The notes under the pieces are model-generated. The model had not been told where the DNA came from, made no database searches, and saw only the letters and a list, made by a program, of their open reading frames with translations. The translations under genes and the position numbers were made by a program. A DNA stretch of 25,289 nt, taken from NCBI GenBank assembly GCA_947447845.1, contig CANFNO010000002.1, positions 1-25,289 on the forward strand, in the 5' to 3' direction. Positions 1-7,814 of the stretch are shown in pieces. This stretch comes from Burkholderiales bacterium. GTDB taxonomy: Bacteria; Pseudomonadota; Gammaproteobacteria; Burkholderiales; Burkholderiaceae. The number at the start of each line of letters is the position of its first letter. Positions within the stretch are counted from its first letter, which is position 1.

Positions 1-861
1 GAGTTCTTTAAGAAGAGCATGCAGAGTTTGGCCGAAGCGCGCATATCTCTTGGGCGCGCGCTACGGCATGCGCTCGCTCAAGCGCAATTCGAAATGCACT
101 ACCAGCCCATCATTGATTTGACAACGGGTCGTATCGTGAAGTGTGAAGCGCTAATACGGTGGAGGCACCCGGAGCATGGGTTGATCTGTCCGGCGGAGTT
201 CATTTCTATCGCTGAGGACGTTGGGTTGATTGGCCCAATCGGTGATTGGGTTTTTCGTCAGGCAACCAGTGACATCGCAAAGATCAATGCAACCCTGGCA
301 TCGCAGGCGCCATCCTCGGAAGCTCTCAATGTATCAACTGCCCGTGTACCCATAAGTGTTGGAGTGAATGTCTCGCCCAAGCAATTTCACAACGGTCTAG
401 ACCATGACGGTTGGCTAGCGCACTTAGTGGACATTGGCCTGCCACCGGAATTGGCTATCGTTGAGATTACCGAAGGTTTGCTTCTGGATGACCGGCCGGA
501 AGTAGCAACCCAATTGCTCGCATTCCGTGATGCCGGGATTCAGGTTGCCATAGACGATTTCGGTACGGGCTATTCAGCGCTTTCGTATCTGACAAAGTTC
601 CATATCGATTACCTCAAAGTTGATCAGTCCTTCGTGCAGAGAATTGAAAGCAACTTGGAGGACCGCGCCATCGTTGAAGCCATTGTCTCAATGGCACACA
701 AACTTGGCATGAAGGTAATTGCAAAAGGCATCGAGACAGATAGCCAGAGAAGACTGCTTGAAGCTGCCCTGTGCGATTTGGGCCAGGGCTACCACTTCGC
801 AAAGCCGATGCGCATTGAAGAACTATGGTTACTGCTGTCCAACCGCTCGATGGCTTTTTGA
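1..861 (+). CDS. EAL-domain protein, 3' part of a probable GGDEF-EAL protein (5' cut by window)
   Basis: The frame is open from base 1, so the gene begins upstream. The first residues (EFFKKSMQSL...) resemble the link between a GGDEF and an EAL domain; a GGDEF half outside the window is inferred. EAL domains hydrolyse cyclic di-GMP to pGpG. Numbering from the Met at base 19, the EAL signature is at 43-45, the metal/substrate residues N117, E152, D179-D180 and K200 are present, and Q256 sits in QGYHF. The AEGVET motif reads AKGIET, with K236 where the catalytic glutamate is expected (equivalent to E352 of RocR by spacing from K200 and Q256). The domain is therefore probably inactive as a phosphodiesterase and may bind or sense c-di-GMP. 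Residues 95-113 form a longer loop than usual before the beta-strand carrying N117. The family call is secure; loss of activity is inferred. Confidence 0.93.
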   Translation, partial: EFFKKSMQSLAEARISLGRALRHALAQAQFEMHYQPIIDLTTGRIVKCEALIRWRHPEHGLICPAEFISIAEDVGLIGPIGDWVFRQATSDIAKINATLASQAPSSEALNVSTARVPISVGVNVSPKQFHNGLDHDGWLAHLVDIGLPPELAIVEITEGLLLDDRPEVATQLLAFRDAGIQVAIDDFGTGYSALSYLTKFHIDYLKVDQSFVQRIESNLEDRAIVEAIVSMAHKLGMKVIAKGIETDSQRRLLEAALCDLGQGYHFAKPMRIEELWLLLSNRSMAF

Positions 862-900
862 TTTGTCCCGATGTCGAGTCACCCACTCGTACTCTGCTCC

Positions 901-921
901 AAGTTGTTCGAGGAGCAACTT
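901..921. terminator. Short hairpin between convergent genes, possible terminator
   Basis: Bases 901-909 can pair with 913-921 (nine pairs, one of them G-T) around a 3-nt loop. It lies between the ends of the EAL gene and the convergent BON gene. There is no T-run on either side, so an intrinsic terminator is uncertain. The rest of 862-1039 shows no gene. Confidence 0.25.
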
Positions 922-1039
922 CACCTTGAAGCAGTTGCCGGAGTGGATGTCCCCAAAGACACGCAGCATGATGCGGCCCTTTCATTGTTCACATTGCGTG
1001 TCAACTCTGGCCGGCCCTCCATCAGCAGTTTCAACGCAA

Positions 1040-1633
1040 CTATTTCTTGATCTTCATTTCATTGGAGACGTGGCGCACACCTTCCGTGGCGGCGGCTAGT
1101 TTCATTGCACGATCCATCTGCTGCTGGTTGTTCACAAAGCCGCTGAGTTGCACTTCATCGATACGGGTCACTACATGGATTTCCAGGCTTTTGATGCTGG
1201 GGTCAGCAAGCAGCGCCGCCTTGACCCTGCCCGTGGTGATGCCGTCATCCACCTTGTTGCCCACGCTGGCATTGCCGTCCTTGATCGCCACATTGTTCTG
1301 AATGCTCTTCACACCTTCGACCGCTTGCACCGTGCTGGTGGCCAGCGACAGTTGCTCCTGGTTGTCGACGAAGCCGCTGAGCAGCACGTCGCCCTTGCGC
1401 GTCTCGATCTTGAAGTCGTAGCTATTGATTTTCGGATCGGCCATCAGCGCCGCCCGGATGCGGGCAGTGACCACGGCGTCATCAATTTCGTTGCCCACGG
1501 TGCTGCTTTGCGGCGCAACGGCGCTGGTTTCGGCTGACTTGCCGCAGGCCGCCAATGACACAGCCAGAATGCCGGCGAGTGCGCCGGCCATGGCCAGATT
1601 GGCGATGCGATGGGGGTTTTGGATGAGTGTCAT
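1040..1633 (-). CDS. Lipoprotein with two BON domains (OsmY-like)
   Basis: A 197-residue protein. An N-terminal hydrophobic segment (about 13-29) ends in a lipobox, LAAC, with Cys30 as the predicted lipidated residue, so it should be membrane-anchored and face the periplasm. Two BON domains follow, at about 48-118 and 126-196. Each has the typical alternation of a short helix (DDAVVTARIRAALMADP; VDDGITTGRVKAALLADP) and a strand with LSGFV and an N-Q turn. BON proteins such as OsmY bind membranes and are linked to osmotic and envelope stress; no enzymatic role is expected. The chosen start has no clear Shine-Dalgarno sequence. It is separated from the second BON gene upstream by an intrinsic terminator, so it probably has its own promoter in the short gap 1634-1663. 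Confidence 0.9.
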   Translation of the reverse strand: MTLIQNPHRIANLAMAGALAGILAVSLAACGKSAETSAVAPQSSTVGNEIDDAVVTARIRAALMADPKINSYDFKIETRKGDVLLSGFVDNQEQLSLATSTVQAVEGVKSIQNNVAIKDGNASVGNKVDDGITTGRVKAALLADPSIKSLEIHVVTRIDEVQLSGFVNNQQQMDRAMKLAAATEGVRHVSNEMKIKK

Positions 1634-1663
1634 GGGTGCATTTCAAAAAGGGGTTGGGGAACT

Positions 1664-1711
1664 AAAAAAAACGGGCCACTGCGCGCGTTTGGAGTTGCGC
1701 ACAGTGGCCCG
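1664..1711 (-). terminator. Intrinsic terminator of the upstream BON gene
   Basis: On the minus strand a strong hairpin is followed by eight T residues. The outer arms are 1672-1681 and 1702-1711 (ten perfect pairs, CGGGCCACTG with its complement). A single mismatch and a GCGC/GCGC inner stem extend it. The T-run corresponds to A residues 1664-1671. It lies 18 bases past the stop of the BON gene at 1730-2044 and fits rho-independent termination of that transcript. Confidence 0.85.
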
Positions 1712-1729
1712 ACCGGAATCGCGAGTGGT

Positions 1730-2044
1730 TTACGGACGCACGACGATTTCGTTCTTCACCTGCGTCACGCCCTTGACGCCGCGTGCAATGGTTTCTGCAG
1801 TGGCGCGTTCGGTGGAGTTCTTGGCGAAGCCTGAGAGCATGACGGTGCCCTTCATGGTTTCCACGCTGATGGAGGCGGCATCCACTTGTTTGTTTTCCAC
1901 GAAGCGCGACTTCACCATGGTGGTGATGCCAGAGTCGTCCACATAGGCGCCGACGCTTTCCTGGCCACGCTGAACGGCGCAACCGGAGGTAGCAATAAGG
2001 ACCAGGGCGGTCACGGTGATGGCAAGAGTGTTGCGAAGTTTCAT
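1730..2044 (-). CDS. Small BON-domain lipoprotein
   Basis: A 104-residue protein starting at the ATG complementary to 2042-2044. GGAG lies about eight bases upstream, whereas the longer reading frame reaching 2119 has no such site. The N-terminus is a lipoprotein signal peptide ending in ATSGC (Cys22). Residues about 33-103 form one BON domain (DDSGITTMVKSRFVENKQVD, then VMLSGFAKNSTERATAETIARGVKGVTQVKNEI). It resembles the BON lipoproteins induced by osmotic or envelope stress (family knowledge). It lies head to tail with the two-domain BON gene but has its own terminator, so the pair are probably separate transcripts. The BON assignment is secure; the exact role is not known. Confidence 0.9.
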   Translation of the reverse strand: MKLRNTLAITVTALVLIATSGCAVQRGQESVGAYVDDSGITTMVKSRFVENKQVDAASISVETMKGTVMLSGFAKNSTERATAETIARGVKGVTQVKNEIVVRP

Positions 2045-2074
2045 ACGAGTTCTCCAGTAAATTGAAATTGAAAT

Positions 2075-2106
2075 AACGAAAAGGATGGTGATGGGCCCCA
2101 CCATCC
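2075..2106 (-). terminator. Probable intrinsic terminator after the ompA-like gene
   Basis: Bases 2083-2090 (GGATGGTG) pair perfectly with 2099-2106 around an 8-nt loop. On the minus strand the stem is followed by a T-rich tract (TTTTCGTTATTT). It begins about 20 bases beyond the stop of the OmpA-family gene, so it would end the ice-binding/ompA transcript before the BON gene. Confidence 0.65.
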
Positions 2107-2128
2107 GTGGGCGGTACACATGGGCTGC

Positions 2129-3325
2129 CTAGCGGGTGCCAGTCACATCCAGATCGACACGGCGGTCGGGCTGCAGGCAGGCGATCAGGACGTTGGTGAC
2201 CTTGGTGCCCACACAGTCGCCCGGAAGCGTGACGGGGTTGGAGCCGTTCTGGCCACGGGCCAGCACTTTGTCGGCGGGAATGCCGGCCACATCCGTCAGA
2301 TAGGCGCCAACCACTTGGGCGCGGCGCTCGGACAGATGCACGTTGTAGACGTGGTCGCCAAGTCGGTCGGTATGGCCGGTGACGGTCACGAATTCATAGT
2401 CCAGCCCTTTGAGCTTGGCGGCAAAGTTATCGAGTTGCTGTTTACCGTCTGGCGAGACGGTGCTCTTGTCAAAGGCGAACAGCGAGTCGGCCGACAGCGA
2501 AACTTTGGTTGGCACGATCACCACCGGCTTGGGTGCAGGCGGTGGAGGAGGGGGCGGCGGCGGAGGTGGTGGGGGAGGAGGAGGAGGAGGCTCCACTACG
2601 ACAACGACGACCGGCAGCACTTCCACTATGGGCATCGGTTCGGGGGCAGGCACAGGCACGGGCGGTTTGGCAAGGCCCCAGGAGTACACCAGCCCGATGG
2701 ACAAGTGATCCACATCGCCGCGGCCACCCACGGCGTCATTCACCCGGTAGCGCTCCAACTCGGCACGCACCGAGAGCGCCTCGGTCAGCGCGTATTGCAC
2801 GCCGATGCCGATCTTGGGGTTGAGTTCGGACTTGGTCGGATTAGGGTCCAGCACGGTGACCGCACCGGTGCTGCTGAAGTTGTCGCGTGCCTCGGCGTAG
2901 TTGACGCCGACCTTGGCGAACACGCGGAGCTTGCTAGTCAGCGGCACGCCGAGCACCGCGTCCAGGCCAAAGCCGCGCAGACTGATGTCGCCGTTGAGCG
3001 TGCCGGTTGGTGCGGTGGCTGCAAAGCCGTATTTGCCCAGATCAAAGTAGCTGCCTTCAAGCGCAAAGTTGCGATTGAACTGGTAGCCGCCAAAGACCTT
3101 GTAGCCATTGCTGCGGTTGTCGTCGCTGATGGTGGCGTTGCCCACTCCGACGCTGCCCAGGTTTTGCAGAATGCGGGCGTCGTCAATGCGGGCCTGCGTC
3201 GGCCCCGCGCTGGCACCCATGTACCAGGACGTGTTCTCGTCAGCCCTGGCCCAGGGGCTGGCCAGCAGGGCCAGTGTCAGCAGGCTGAAGTGGAGGCAAT
3301 GGGCTTTGCTTGTGCGTGTTTTCAT
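2129..3325 (-). CDS. OmpA-family outer membrane protein with beta-barrel, poly-proline linker and peptidoglycan-binding domain
   Basis: 398 residues. A signal peptide (about 1-28, ending SPWARA) leads into an OmpA/opacity-type beta-barrel of about 30-218 with alternating strands (YKVFGGYQFNRNFALEGSYF and similar). A linker rich in P and V contains 18 consecutive prolines at 246-263. The C-terminal OmpA domain (about 275-395) carries the peptidoglycan-binding core GHTDRLG (D320) and the NVHLSERRA helix (R334/R335). It should span the outer membrane and tether it to peptidoglycan. The start is supported by AGGAG 7-8 bases upstream. It begins 34 bases after the ice-binding-like gene stops with no terminator seen between, so the two are probably co-transcribed. 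The same C-terminal sequence style (CLQPDRRVD) recurs in the OmpA-like gene at 9415. Confidence 0.93.
   Translation of the reverse strand: MKTRTSKAHCLHFSLLTLALLASPWARADENTSWYMGASAGPTQARIDDARILQNLGSVGVGNATISDDNRSNGYKVFGGYQFNRNFALEGSYFDLGKYGFAATAPTGTLNGDISLRGFGLDAVLGVPLTSKLRVFAKVGVNYAEARDNFSSTGAVTVLDPNPTKSELNPKIGIGVQYALTEALSVRAELERYRVNDAVGGRGDVDHLSIGLVYSWGLAKPPVPVPAPEPMPIVEVLPVVVVVVEPPPPPPPPPPPPPPPPPPAPKPVVIVPTKVSLSADSLFAFDKSTVSPDGKQQLDNFAAKLKGLDYEFVTVTGHTDRLGDHVYNVHLSERRAQVVGAYLTDVAGIPADKVLARGQNGSNPVTLPGDCVGTKVTNVLIACLQPDRRVDLDVTGTR
2537..2590 (-). repeat. 18-codon proline run (GGN triplet repeat on the plus strand)
   Basis: The plus strand is an almost pure run of GGA/GGC/GGT/GGG triplets, encoding 18 prolines on the minus strand. 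Such triplet tracts can change length in frame by replication slippage, and the dense G-runs have G-quadruplex potential on the template strand of the gene. This is seen directly in the sequence; functional effects are inferred. Confidence 0.9.
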
Positions 3326-3359
3326 AGTGATCTCCTGATTTGCAAAGGTGGGTTTAGCC

Positions 3360-5660
3360 TCAGGGCACGTTGATGACGGTGTTGGTCATCGTGACCCCCG
3401 CCGTCAGCGCGATGGCACGACCGTTAAGCGTGGTCAGCACGGCTGTGGGCGGGGTTCCGCCCGTGGTGGAGAGCGTGATGGCGGCGTCAGACAACATGGT
3501 TCCCACCATGGTGGCGCCGGTGCCAATCGTGGCACCGCCGGGCACGTACCAGAACACGTTTTTGGCTTGCGCACCATTGATCAGCAACACCTGGATGGGC
3601 GTTGCCGGAGTGGCAGGGCCAGTCACGCCAACGGTCAAAGTACCCGTGCCAGCACTGGTTTGCAATATCCAAACAGCGTTGGCATCACCGGCAGCATCCA
3701 GCGTCAGGTTGCCTGCTGTGGGCACCGTGATGCCAATGCCGTAGGTACCGGTGGTGGAAAGGTAGACGCCAGGGGGCAGCGTGCGTCCGGCCAATTGGCC
3801 AGGGCCTTGACCTGCACCGCCACAACTTGGGCATTGCGCCAGGCTGGACACATCCAGACCGCCGGGCAGGCTGGCAGGCGAGATGCTGTTGAAGGCAACC
3901 AGGGCGTCGGCACGGGCTTGTGTGACCGCTGCACCGGCGACTGATCCGGGTGGTGCAGTCAGCGTGTAAATGCGGCCAGTCACGCTGCCGTCGTTGCTGG
4001 TGGTGACGGTGTAGACATTGCCGCCTGCATCGCGCAGCCCCGTGATTTTGGTCGACGCAGCGTTCACTCCGATGTCACCATGCACGACCGTGTTCAGGCC
4101 GTCGTTGGTCAGTGTGGCATTGCCGCCAAAGCCACCAAATGGTGCTACCGCTCCCAGCGCAGGCGCTGTCGCGCAGGTCGAGGCGTTGGTGGTGAACTGG
4201 ATGCTCTTGTCTGCTACCAACGCATTGCCTGCCAGGTCTTTCACGCCACTGGCGCCGCCCTTGATGGTGGCGGTATAGCTGGTGGTGGCAGTCAGATTGG
4301 CCGTGGGGTTAAAACTGGCAATTTTGGTCGGTACGTCATAGCTCACCAGCCCAGCAACTGCAGCGCCGCCTCCGGATACGGCTAGGGTAAAGCTTGCGTT
4401 GTTAATGGTGGTGGGATCCATCGCTTCGCTAAACGTGGCGTTGACGGTTTTGTTGATGCAAACACCGATGGCCAGGTCCAGCGGGTTGGTGTCGCTGACG
4501 GTGGGTGGCGTCACATCGGGCGTTGCTCCCGTGGTCCAACTCCAGACATAGTCAGCGAGCAGCACATTACCTGCCACATCCGCTGCACCGCCGCTGCCGC
4601 CCTTGATCGTGACGGTGTATTGCGTGTTGCCAATGAGCGCGGCTGATGGGGTAAAGAGGGCACTTAAACCGGAATAGGCCAGGGTGCCGTTAACCACAGT
4701 GCCGGCCACGGTTTGTTTCAAGATAAAGCTGGTGCTGGTTAGCGTGCTGCTGGTCATGGCCTCGCTAAAGGTCGCGCCCACCTTGGTGTTGGTCGGCACA
4801 CCGGTGGCGCCGTTGGCGTTGATGGTGGAGGTCACCGTCGGTGCGGTGGTGTCGGGCGTGGCTGCCGTGGTCCAGCTCCAGACGTAGTTGGCGGCCATGG
4901 GGTTGCCAGCCGCATCCTTGACTGCGGTGCTCACGGTCACGGTGTACTGCGTGCTGGCGGTCAGTGTCGGACTGGGGATGAATAAGACGTCCTGGCCGGC
5001 GTAAGTCAAGGTGCCCGTCACAGGGGTACCGGCGATGGTTTGCTTCACGCTGAAACTGCTGGCTGTGATCGTGCCGGCATCCATGGGCTCGCTGAAGGTC
5101 GCGCCAACCTTGGTGTTTGTCGGCACGCCGGTGGCACCGTTGGCGTTGATGGTGGAGGTCACCGTGGGTGCCGTGGTGTCGGCTGTTGCAGACGTCGCAA
5201 AGTTCCAGCTATAGGCAGCAGCCAGAGCCAAGCCGTTGGCGCCAGTGGCACCGGTCGTAATGATGGCCGCGCAGGTGCTGCTTGCGGGCAGGTCGGCGAG
5301 CAGGGGAAGGGTGGCTATGTTGGTGGCTGCGTCATAGGTCACCGGACCGCCAGTGATGCCAGTCGGGCAGGCCAGGGTGAAGCTGGTCCCATTCAGCGTG
5401 GTCGCGTTCATGGACTGGCTGAAACTGGCCGTCAGTAACTTGGTGTTTATCGCCACCGCACTTGCGCCGTTCAACGGTGAAACAGTGGTGACCGTGGGAG
5501 CCACCGGCACGACAGGCACAACCGGCGTGGCACCTAAGCCCGGCCCGCCCAGAACCGGGTCTCGCCCGCCATCACCGCCGCCGCAGGCGGCCAAAACGGT
5601 ACTCAGCAGCAACGCTGCGAGGGGCGGCAAAAAGCCCCGAAAGCCTGGAAACTTGTTCAT
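3360..5660 (-). CDS. Lipoprotein with four bacterial Ig-like domains and a DUF3494 ice-binding-like domain
   Basis: 766 residues from the ATG complementary to 5658-5660, preceded by AGAGG; upstream in-frame starts are less likely because the lipoprotein signal begins here. The lipobox is LAAC with Cys26. After a G/P/V-rich spacer come four Ig-like (Big_5-type) domains at about 54-156, 163-266, 273-377 and 385-492, each with PTV...G...N.....FSE/QxM and a closing W-xx-TT strand. Residues about 500-766 match the DUF3494 ice-binding-like beta-solenoid family: HGDIGVNA, LPPGVY, AVWILQT, GAQAKNVFWYV and LNGRAIALTAGVTM, in the usual order. Members of this family include secreted antifreeze/ice-adhesion proteins, but many are uncharacterised adhesin tips. 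A surface-anchored extender with a binding tip is inferred. It probably heads an operon with the OmpA gene. Confidence 0.9.
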   Translation of the reverse strand: MNKFPGFRGFLPPLAALLLSTVLAACGGGDGGRDPVLGGPGLGATPVVPVVPVAPTVTTVSPLNGASAVAINTKLLTASFSQSMNATTLNGTSFTLACPTGITGGPVTYDAATNIATLPLLADLPASSTCAAIITTGATGANGLALAAAYSWNFATSATADTTAPTVTSTINANGATGVPTNTKVGATFSEPMDAGTITASSFSVKQTIAGTPVTGTLTYAGQDVLFIPSPTLTASTQYTVTVSTAVKDAAGNPMAANYVWSWTTAATPDTTAPTVTSTINANGATGVPTNTKVGATFSEAMTSSTLTSTSFILKQTVAGTVVNGTLAYSGLSALFTPSAALIGNTQYTVTIKGGSGGAADVAGNVLLADYVWSWTTGATPDVTPPTVSDTNPLDLAIGVCINKTVNATFSEAMDPTTINNASFTLAVSGGGAAVAGLVSYDVPTKIASFNPTANLTATTSYTATIKGGASGVKDLAGNALVADKSIQFTTNASTCATAPALGAVAPFGGFGGNATLTNDGLNTVVHGDIGVNAASTKITGLRDAGGNVYTVTTSNDGSVTGRIYTLTAPPGSVAGAAVTQARADALVAFNSISPASLPGGLDVSSLAQCPSCGGAGQGPGQLAGRTLPPGVYLSTTGTYGIGITVPTAGNLTLDAAGDANAVWILQTSAGTGTLTVGVTGPATPATPIQVLLINGAQAKNVFWYVPGGATIGTGATMVGTMLSDAAITLSTTGGTPPTAVLTTLNGRAIALTAGVTMTNTVINVP
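4762..5186 (-). repeat. Near-identical internal duplication of Ig-like domain DNA
   Basis: Bases 4762-4859 and 5089-5186 are nearly identical, at an offset of 327 bases (109 codons). They encode the same stretch at the start of the second and third Ig-like domains (PTVTSTINANGATGVPTNTK). This is recent domain duplication by tandem repeat expansion and a possible site for recombination that alters repeat number. Confidence 0.85.
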
Positions 5661-5874
5661 ATGCTGTGCCTCTGTATTCCATCCATGTATTTGCACGGTG
5701 TTGACCGCGTTGGCATCAATCGCTGTGCCGTATTGCGCCGCACCCCACGTGTGTGAGGAGCTTGCGTGTTGGAGTATTTCGATTCGGCGGGTGCATTTCT
5801 GTGCGCTGAGCAACATAGGCTGTGTGCGCCAACACACCGACTGCCGCCAAGCGCGCTTCTATAACCGCCGCACC

Positions 5875-6507
5875 ATGTGTTTTTCTGCCTTTGCCAGTTT
5901 CAGTGCCGGTGTTGCCTTGCTTGTCATTGGCGGTGACAGCGCGCGGCGCACGCGCCATGCGGCCGAGTTGCCATATGCCTTGATCCCTCTGCTATTTGGT
6001 GTGCAACAGTTGCTGGAAGGCGGCTTGTGGCTGACGCTGGCAGAGCCGCAGCAGTGCCTGAGCGCGCTCCTGACGCAGGGCTATTCGGCCTTCTCGCAGG
6101 TGATCTGGCCGATCTACATTCCGCTGGCGGTGTATCTGTTGGAGCCTTCAGGTTTGCGCCGCTACGCCATGGCTGTGATTGCGGTGGGTGGTGCCGCAGT
6201 GAGCCTGTATTTGCTGTGGTACATGGTGCATGTGCCGGTGGTGGCGCAGGTTAGCGGCCAGCACATTGCCTACATATTTCCGCACTTTCACCAGCCGCTG
6301 GCCACGGTGCTGTACCTGTTTGCAGCCTGTGTCAGTCCGCTCATTTCGAGCTGGCCGCGTGTGCGCTTGTTCGGTGTGTTGGCGAGTTTGTCGCTCCTGG
6401 CCACGGCCTACTTTTATGCGCAGTGGTTTATCTCGACATGGTGCTTTTTTGCCGCGCTGTTAAGTACGGTGGTGTGGCTGCAGTTTGCCGACGCTAAGCG
6501 CCGGTAA
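5875..6507 (+). CDS. Multi-pass membrane protein beginning MCFSA (DUF6629-like), function unknown
   Basis: 210 residues. The frame is open further upstream, but the MCFSAFASF start is the family-typical N-terminus as I recall it for DUF6629-like proteins, so ATG 5875 is chosen; there is no clear Shine-Dalgarno sequence. About six hydrophobic segments are visible (about 6-20, 36-52, 72-90, 99-117, 140-157, 165-205), with conserved-looking features such as GVQQLLEGGLWL, the IWPIYIPLAVYLLE segment and PHFHQP near 139. It is transcribed away from the ice-binding-like gene across a 214-base gap. Its last 14 bases overlap the end of the convergent scpB-like gene. No biochemical function is known to me. 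Confidence 0.75.
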   Translation: MCFSAFASFSAGVALLVIGGDSARRTRHAAELPYALIPLLFGVQQLLEGGLWLTLAEPQQCLSALLTQGYSAFSQVIWPIYIPLAVYLLEPSGLRRYAMAVIAVGGAAVSLYLLWYMVHVPVVAQVSGQHIAYIFPHFHQPLATVLYLFAACVSPLISSWPRVRLFGVLASLSLLATAYFYAQWFISTWCFFAALLSTVVWLQFADAKRR

Positions 6508-7294
6508 ACACCGGTTTGCGCTTCTCTTTGAAGGCGCGCAGACCTTCGTGGTAATCCCGGCTGTCGTACACCACGCGCCGCAATCCCTGCACTTTCTCGA
6601 AACCGCGTGGGCTCATCGGCTTGGCACCGGCCAGCACGCGCAGTTGTTCTTTCATCACCGCGATGCTGAGTGGCGCGTTGGCGGCGATGGCGCGGGCCAT
6701 TTCCAGGGTAAAGGTCTCTAACGACTCAGGCGGCACCACATGGTTGATCATGCCGATGTGCTCGGCCCGGGTGGCTGAAATCGGGGCGGCGGTAAACGCC
6801 AGTTCCTTGACGATGCGCAGGCTGGCGGCGCTCATGAAAGTCATCATGCCGCTGACGTTGTAGGGCACGCCGAGTTTGGCTGCCGTCATGGCGAAGGTTG
6901 CGTCCGGTGTGGCGATGATGAGGTCGCAGGCCAGCACCACTTCCACGGCGCCACCCCATACGCCACCCGCCACCATGGCAATCACCGGGGCCTGCAGGTT
7001 TTCGATGCTGCGCACCAGTTCGCGCAGTGGATCGGTCCAACCCAAGGGGTCGCGCCCGCCGACTGGCAACTCGTCCATGTCATGCCCGGACGACCAGACC
7101 GGGCTGCCAGGCGCAGCCCGCAGGATCACGGCCCGGGTGTGGGCTACTTCCAGGGCCTTCAGGTGGGCTATCAGTTCGGCCACCAGAGGGGCACTCAGTG
7201 CATTGCGCTTTTGCGGGTGGTTCAGCGTGATGGTGGCAATCGGGCCATCACTGGTCAGATGGGTCAGACCCGGGGGCAGGGGTGTGGCTTGCAT
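6494..7294 (-). CDS. scpB: Methylmalonyl-CoA decarboxylase (ScpB/YgfG-like), crotonase family
   Basis: 266 residues with a complete crotonase fold. It follows E. coli YgfG/ScpB almost block by block: NHPQKRNALS, SSGHDMDELPVGGRDPL (H71), GGVWGGAVE (oxyanion hole), KLGVPYNVSGM (Y145), FTAAPISATRA, INHVV and YHEGLRAFKEKRKPVF. H71 and Y145 match the His and Tyr that mark ScpB within the family. Expected reaction: decarboxylation of methylmalonyl-CoA to propionyl-CoA in the cytosol. The partners seen in E. coli (mutase Sbm, ArgK, CoA transferase ScpC) are absent here. It lies 10 bases downstream of the YqjE-type cluster and probably shares its transcript. A general enoyl-CoA hydratase role remains the alternative. 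Confidence 0.88.
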   Translation of the reverse strand: MQATPLPPGLTHLTSDGPIATITLNHPQKRNALSAPLVAELIAHLKALEVAHTRAVILRAAPGSPVWSSGHDMDELPVGGRDPLGWTDPLRELVRSIENLQAPVIAMVAGGVWGGAVEVVLACDLIIATPDATFAMTAAKLGVPYNVSGMMTFMSAASLRIVKELAFTAAPISATRAEHIGMINHVVPPESLETFTLEMARAIAANAPLSIAVMKEQLRVLAGAKPMSPRGFEKVQGLRRVVYDSRDYHEGLRAFKEKRKPVFTGA

Positions 7295-7304
7295 CGGGCA
7301 ATGC

Positions 7305-7814
7305 TCAGGGTGGGGGCTCGCGTGGCGGTACGTGTGGAGGCGCGTGCGGCGACTCGGCCTGCAGCCAGTTCGACAGCACCTCGGCCCAGGACACAGGCCG
7401 CAGTTGTGAGACCAGCTTGGCCAGCAACTGTGGCACCAGCCCGGCGGCCAGCGTGGGGATGGAAATCCAGCGCCACGGCTTCAGCAGCACCACCGCGCCG
7501 CCGACGGCTGCAGCGCCCAGCACCAGCCCGAGCGGATTGCGCTGCGCCATCGGGCGCAACAGTTCACGCGTGGCCACGGACGCTATGGAGGCAGCGTTTT
7601 GCAGCGGGTGTTGGGCCCACCAGGCGGCCACGGTGTGCAGCAACACGCGCAGACCGGGGTCGCTGGTCAGGCCGTCGGCCCAGCTTGGCGGTGCACCCGG
7701 GTTGCGCGGCGGGTCCGGTTGGCTCTGCGCGGCGTGGGCCTGGTGCAGTACCAAACTCAAACGCAGGCGTGATTGGTTGAGGCGCGCCTGCGCGCTTGCA
7801 TGCGGGGTACTCAT
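7305..7814 (-). CDS. Small membrane protein of the YqjE/DUF883 cluster, function unknown
   Basis: 169 residues. Its ATG overlaps the stop of the preceding gene by four bases (ATGA), indicating translational coupling. The N-terminal half is polar with a short proline-rich stretch (about 33-45). Residues about 94-112 (LGLVLGAAAVGGAVVLLKP) form one hydrophobic segment, possibly with a second at 116-130, and the tail ends in a run of prolines (PHVPPREPPP). I cannot assign a named family with certainty. Position suggests it is the third member of the small membrane protein set that accompanies DUF883 and YqjE-type genes in many beta- and gammaproteobacteria (compare YqjK, inferred from order only). 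A role at the inner membrane in stress or stationary phase is a guess. Confidence 0.75.
   Translation of the reverse strand: MSTPHASAQARLNQSRLRLSLVLHQAHAAQSQPDPPRNPGAPPSWADGLTSDPGLRVLLHTVAAWWAQHPLQNAASIASVATRELLRPMAQRNPLGLVLGAAAVGGAVVLLKPWRWISIPTLAAGLVPQLLAKLVSQLRPVSWAEVLSNWLQAESPHAPPHVPPREPPP

Noticed and set aside
2120..3373. 417-codon plus-strand frame opposite the OmpA gene
   Set aside because: Low-complexity His/Gly/Arg antisense translation of a clear OmpA gene.
6496..6523. Bidirectional terminator in the overlap of the convergent genes
   Set aside because: The stem is interrupted by a 4-nt bulge (CCGGT/ACCGG plus AAGCG/CGCTT) and there is no T-run.
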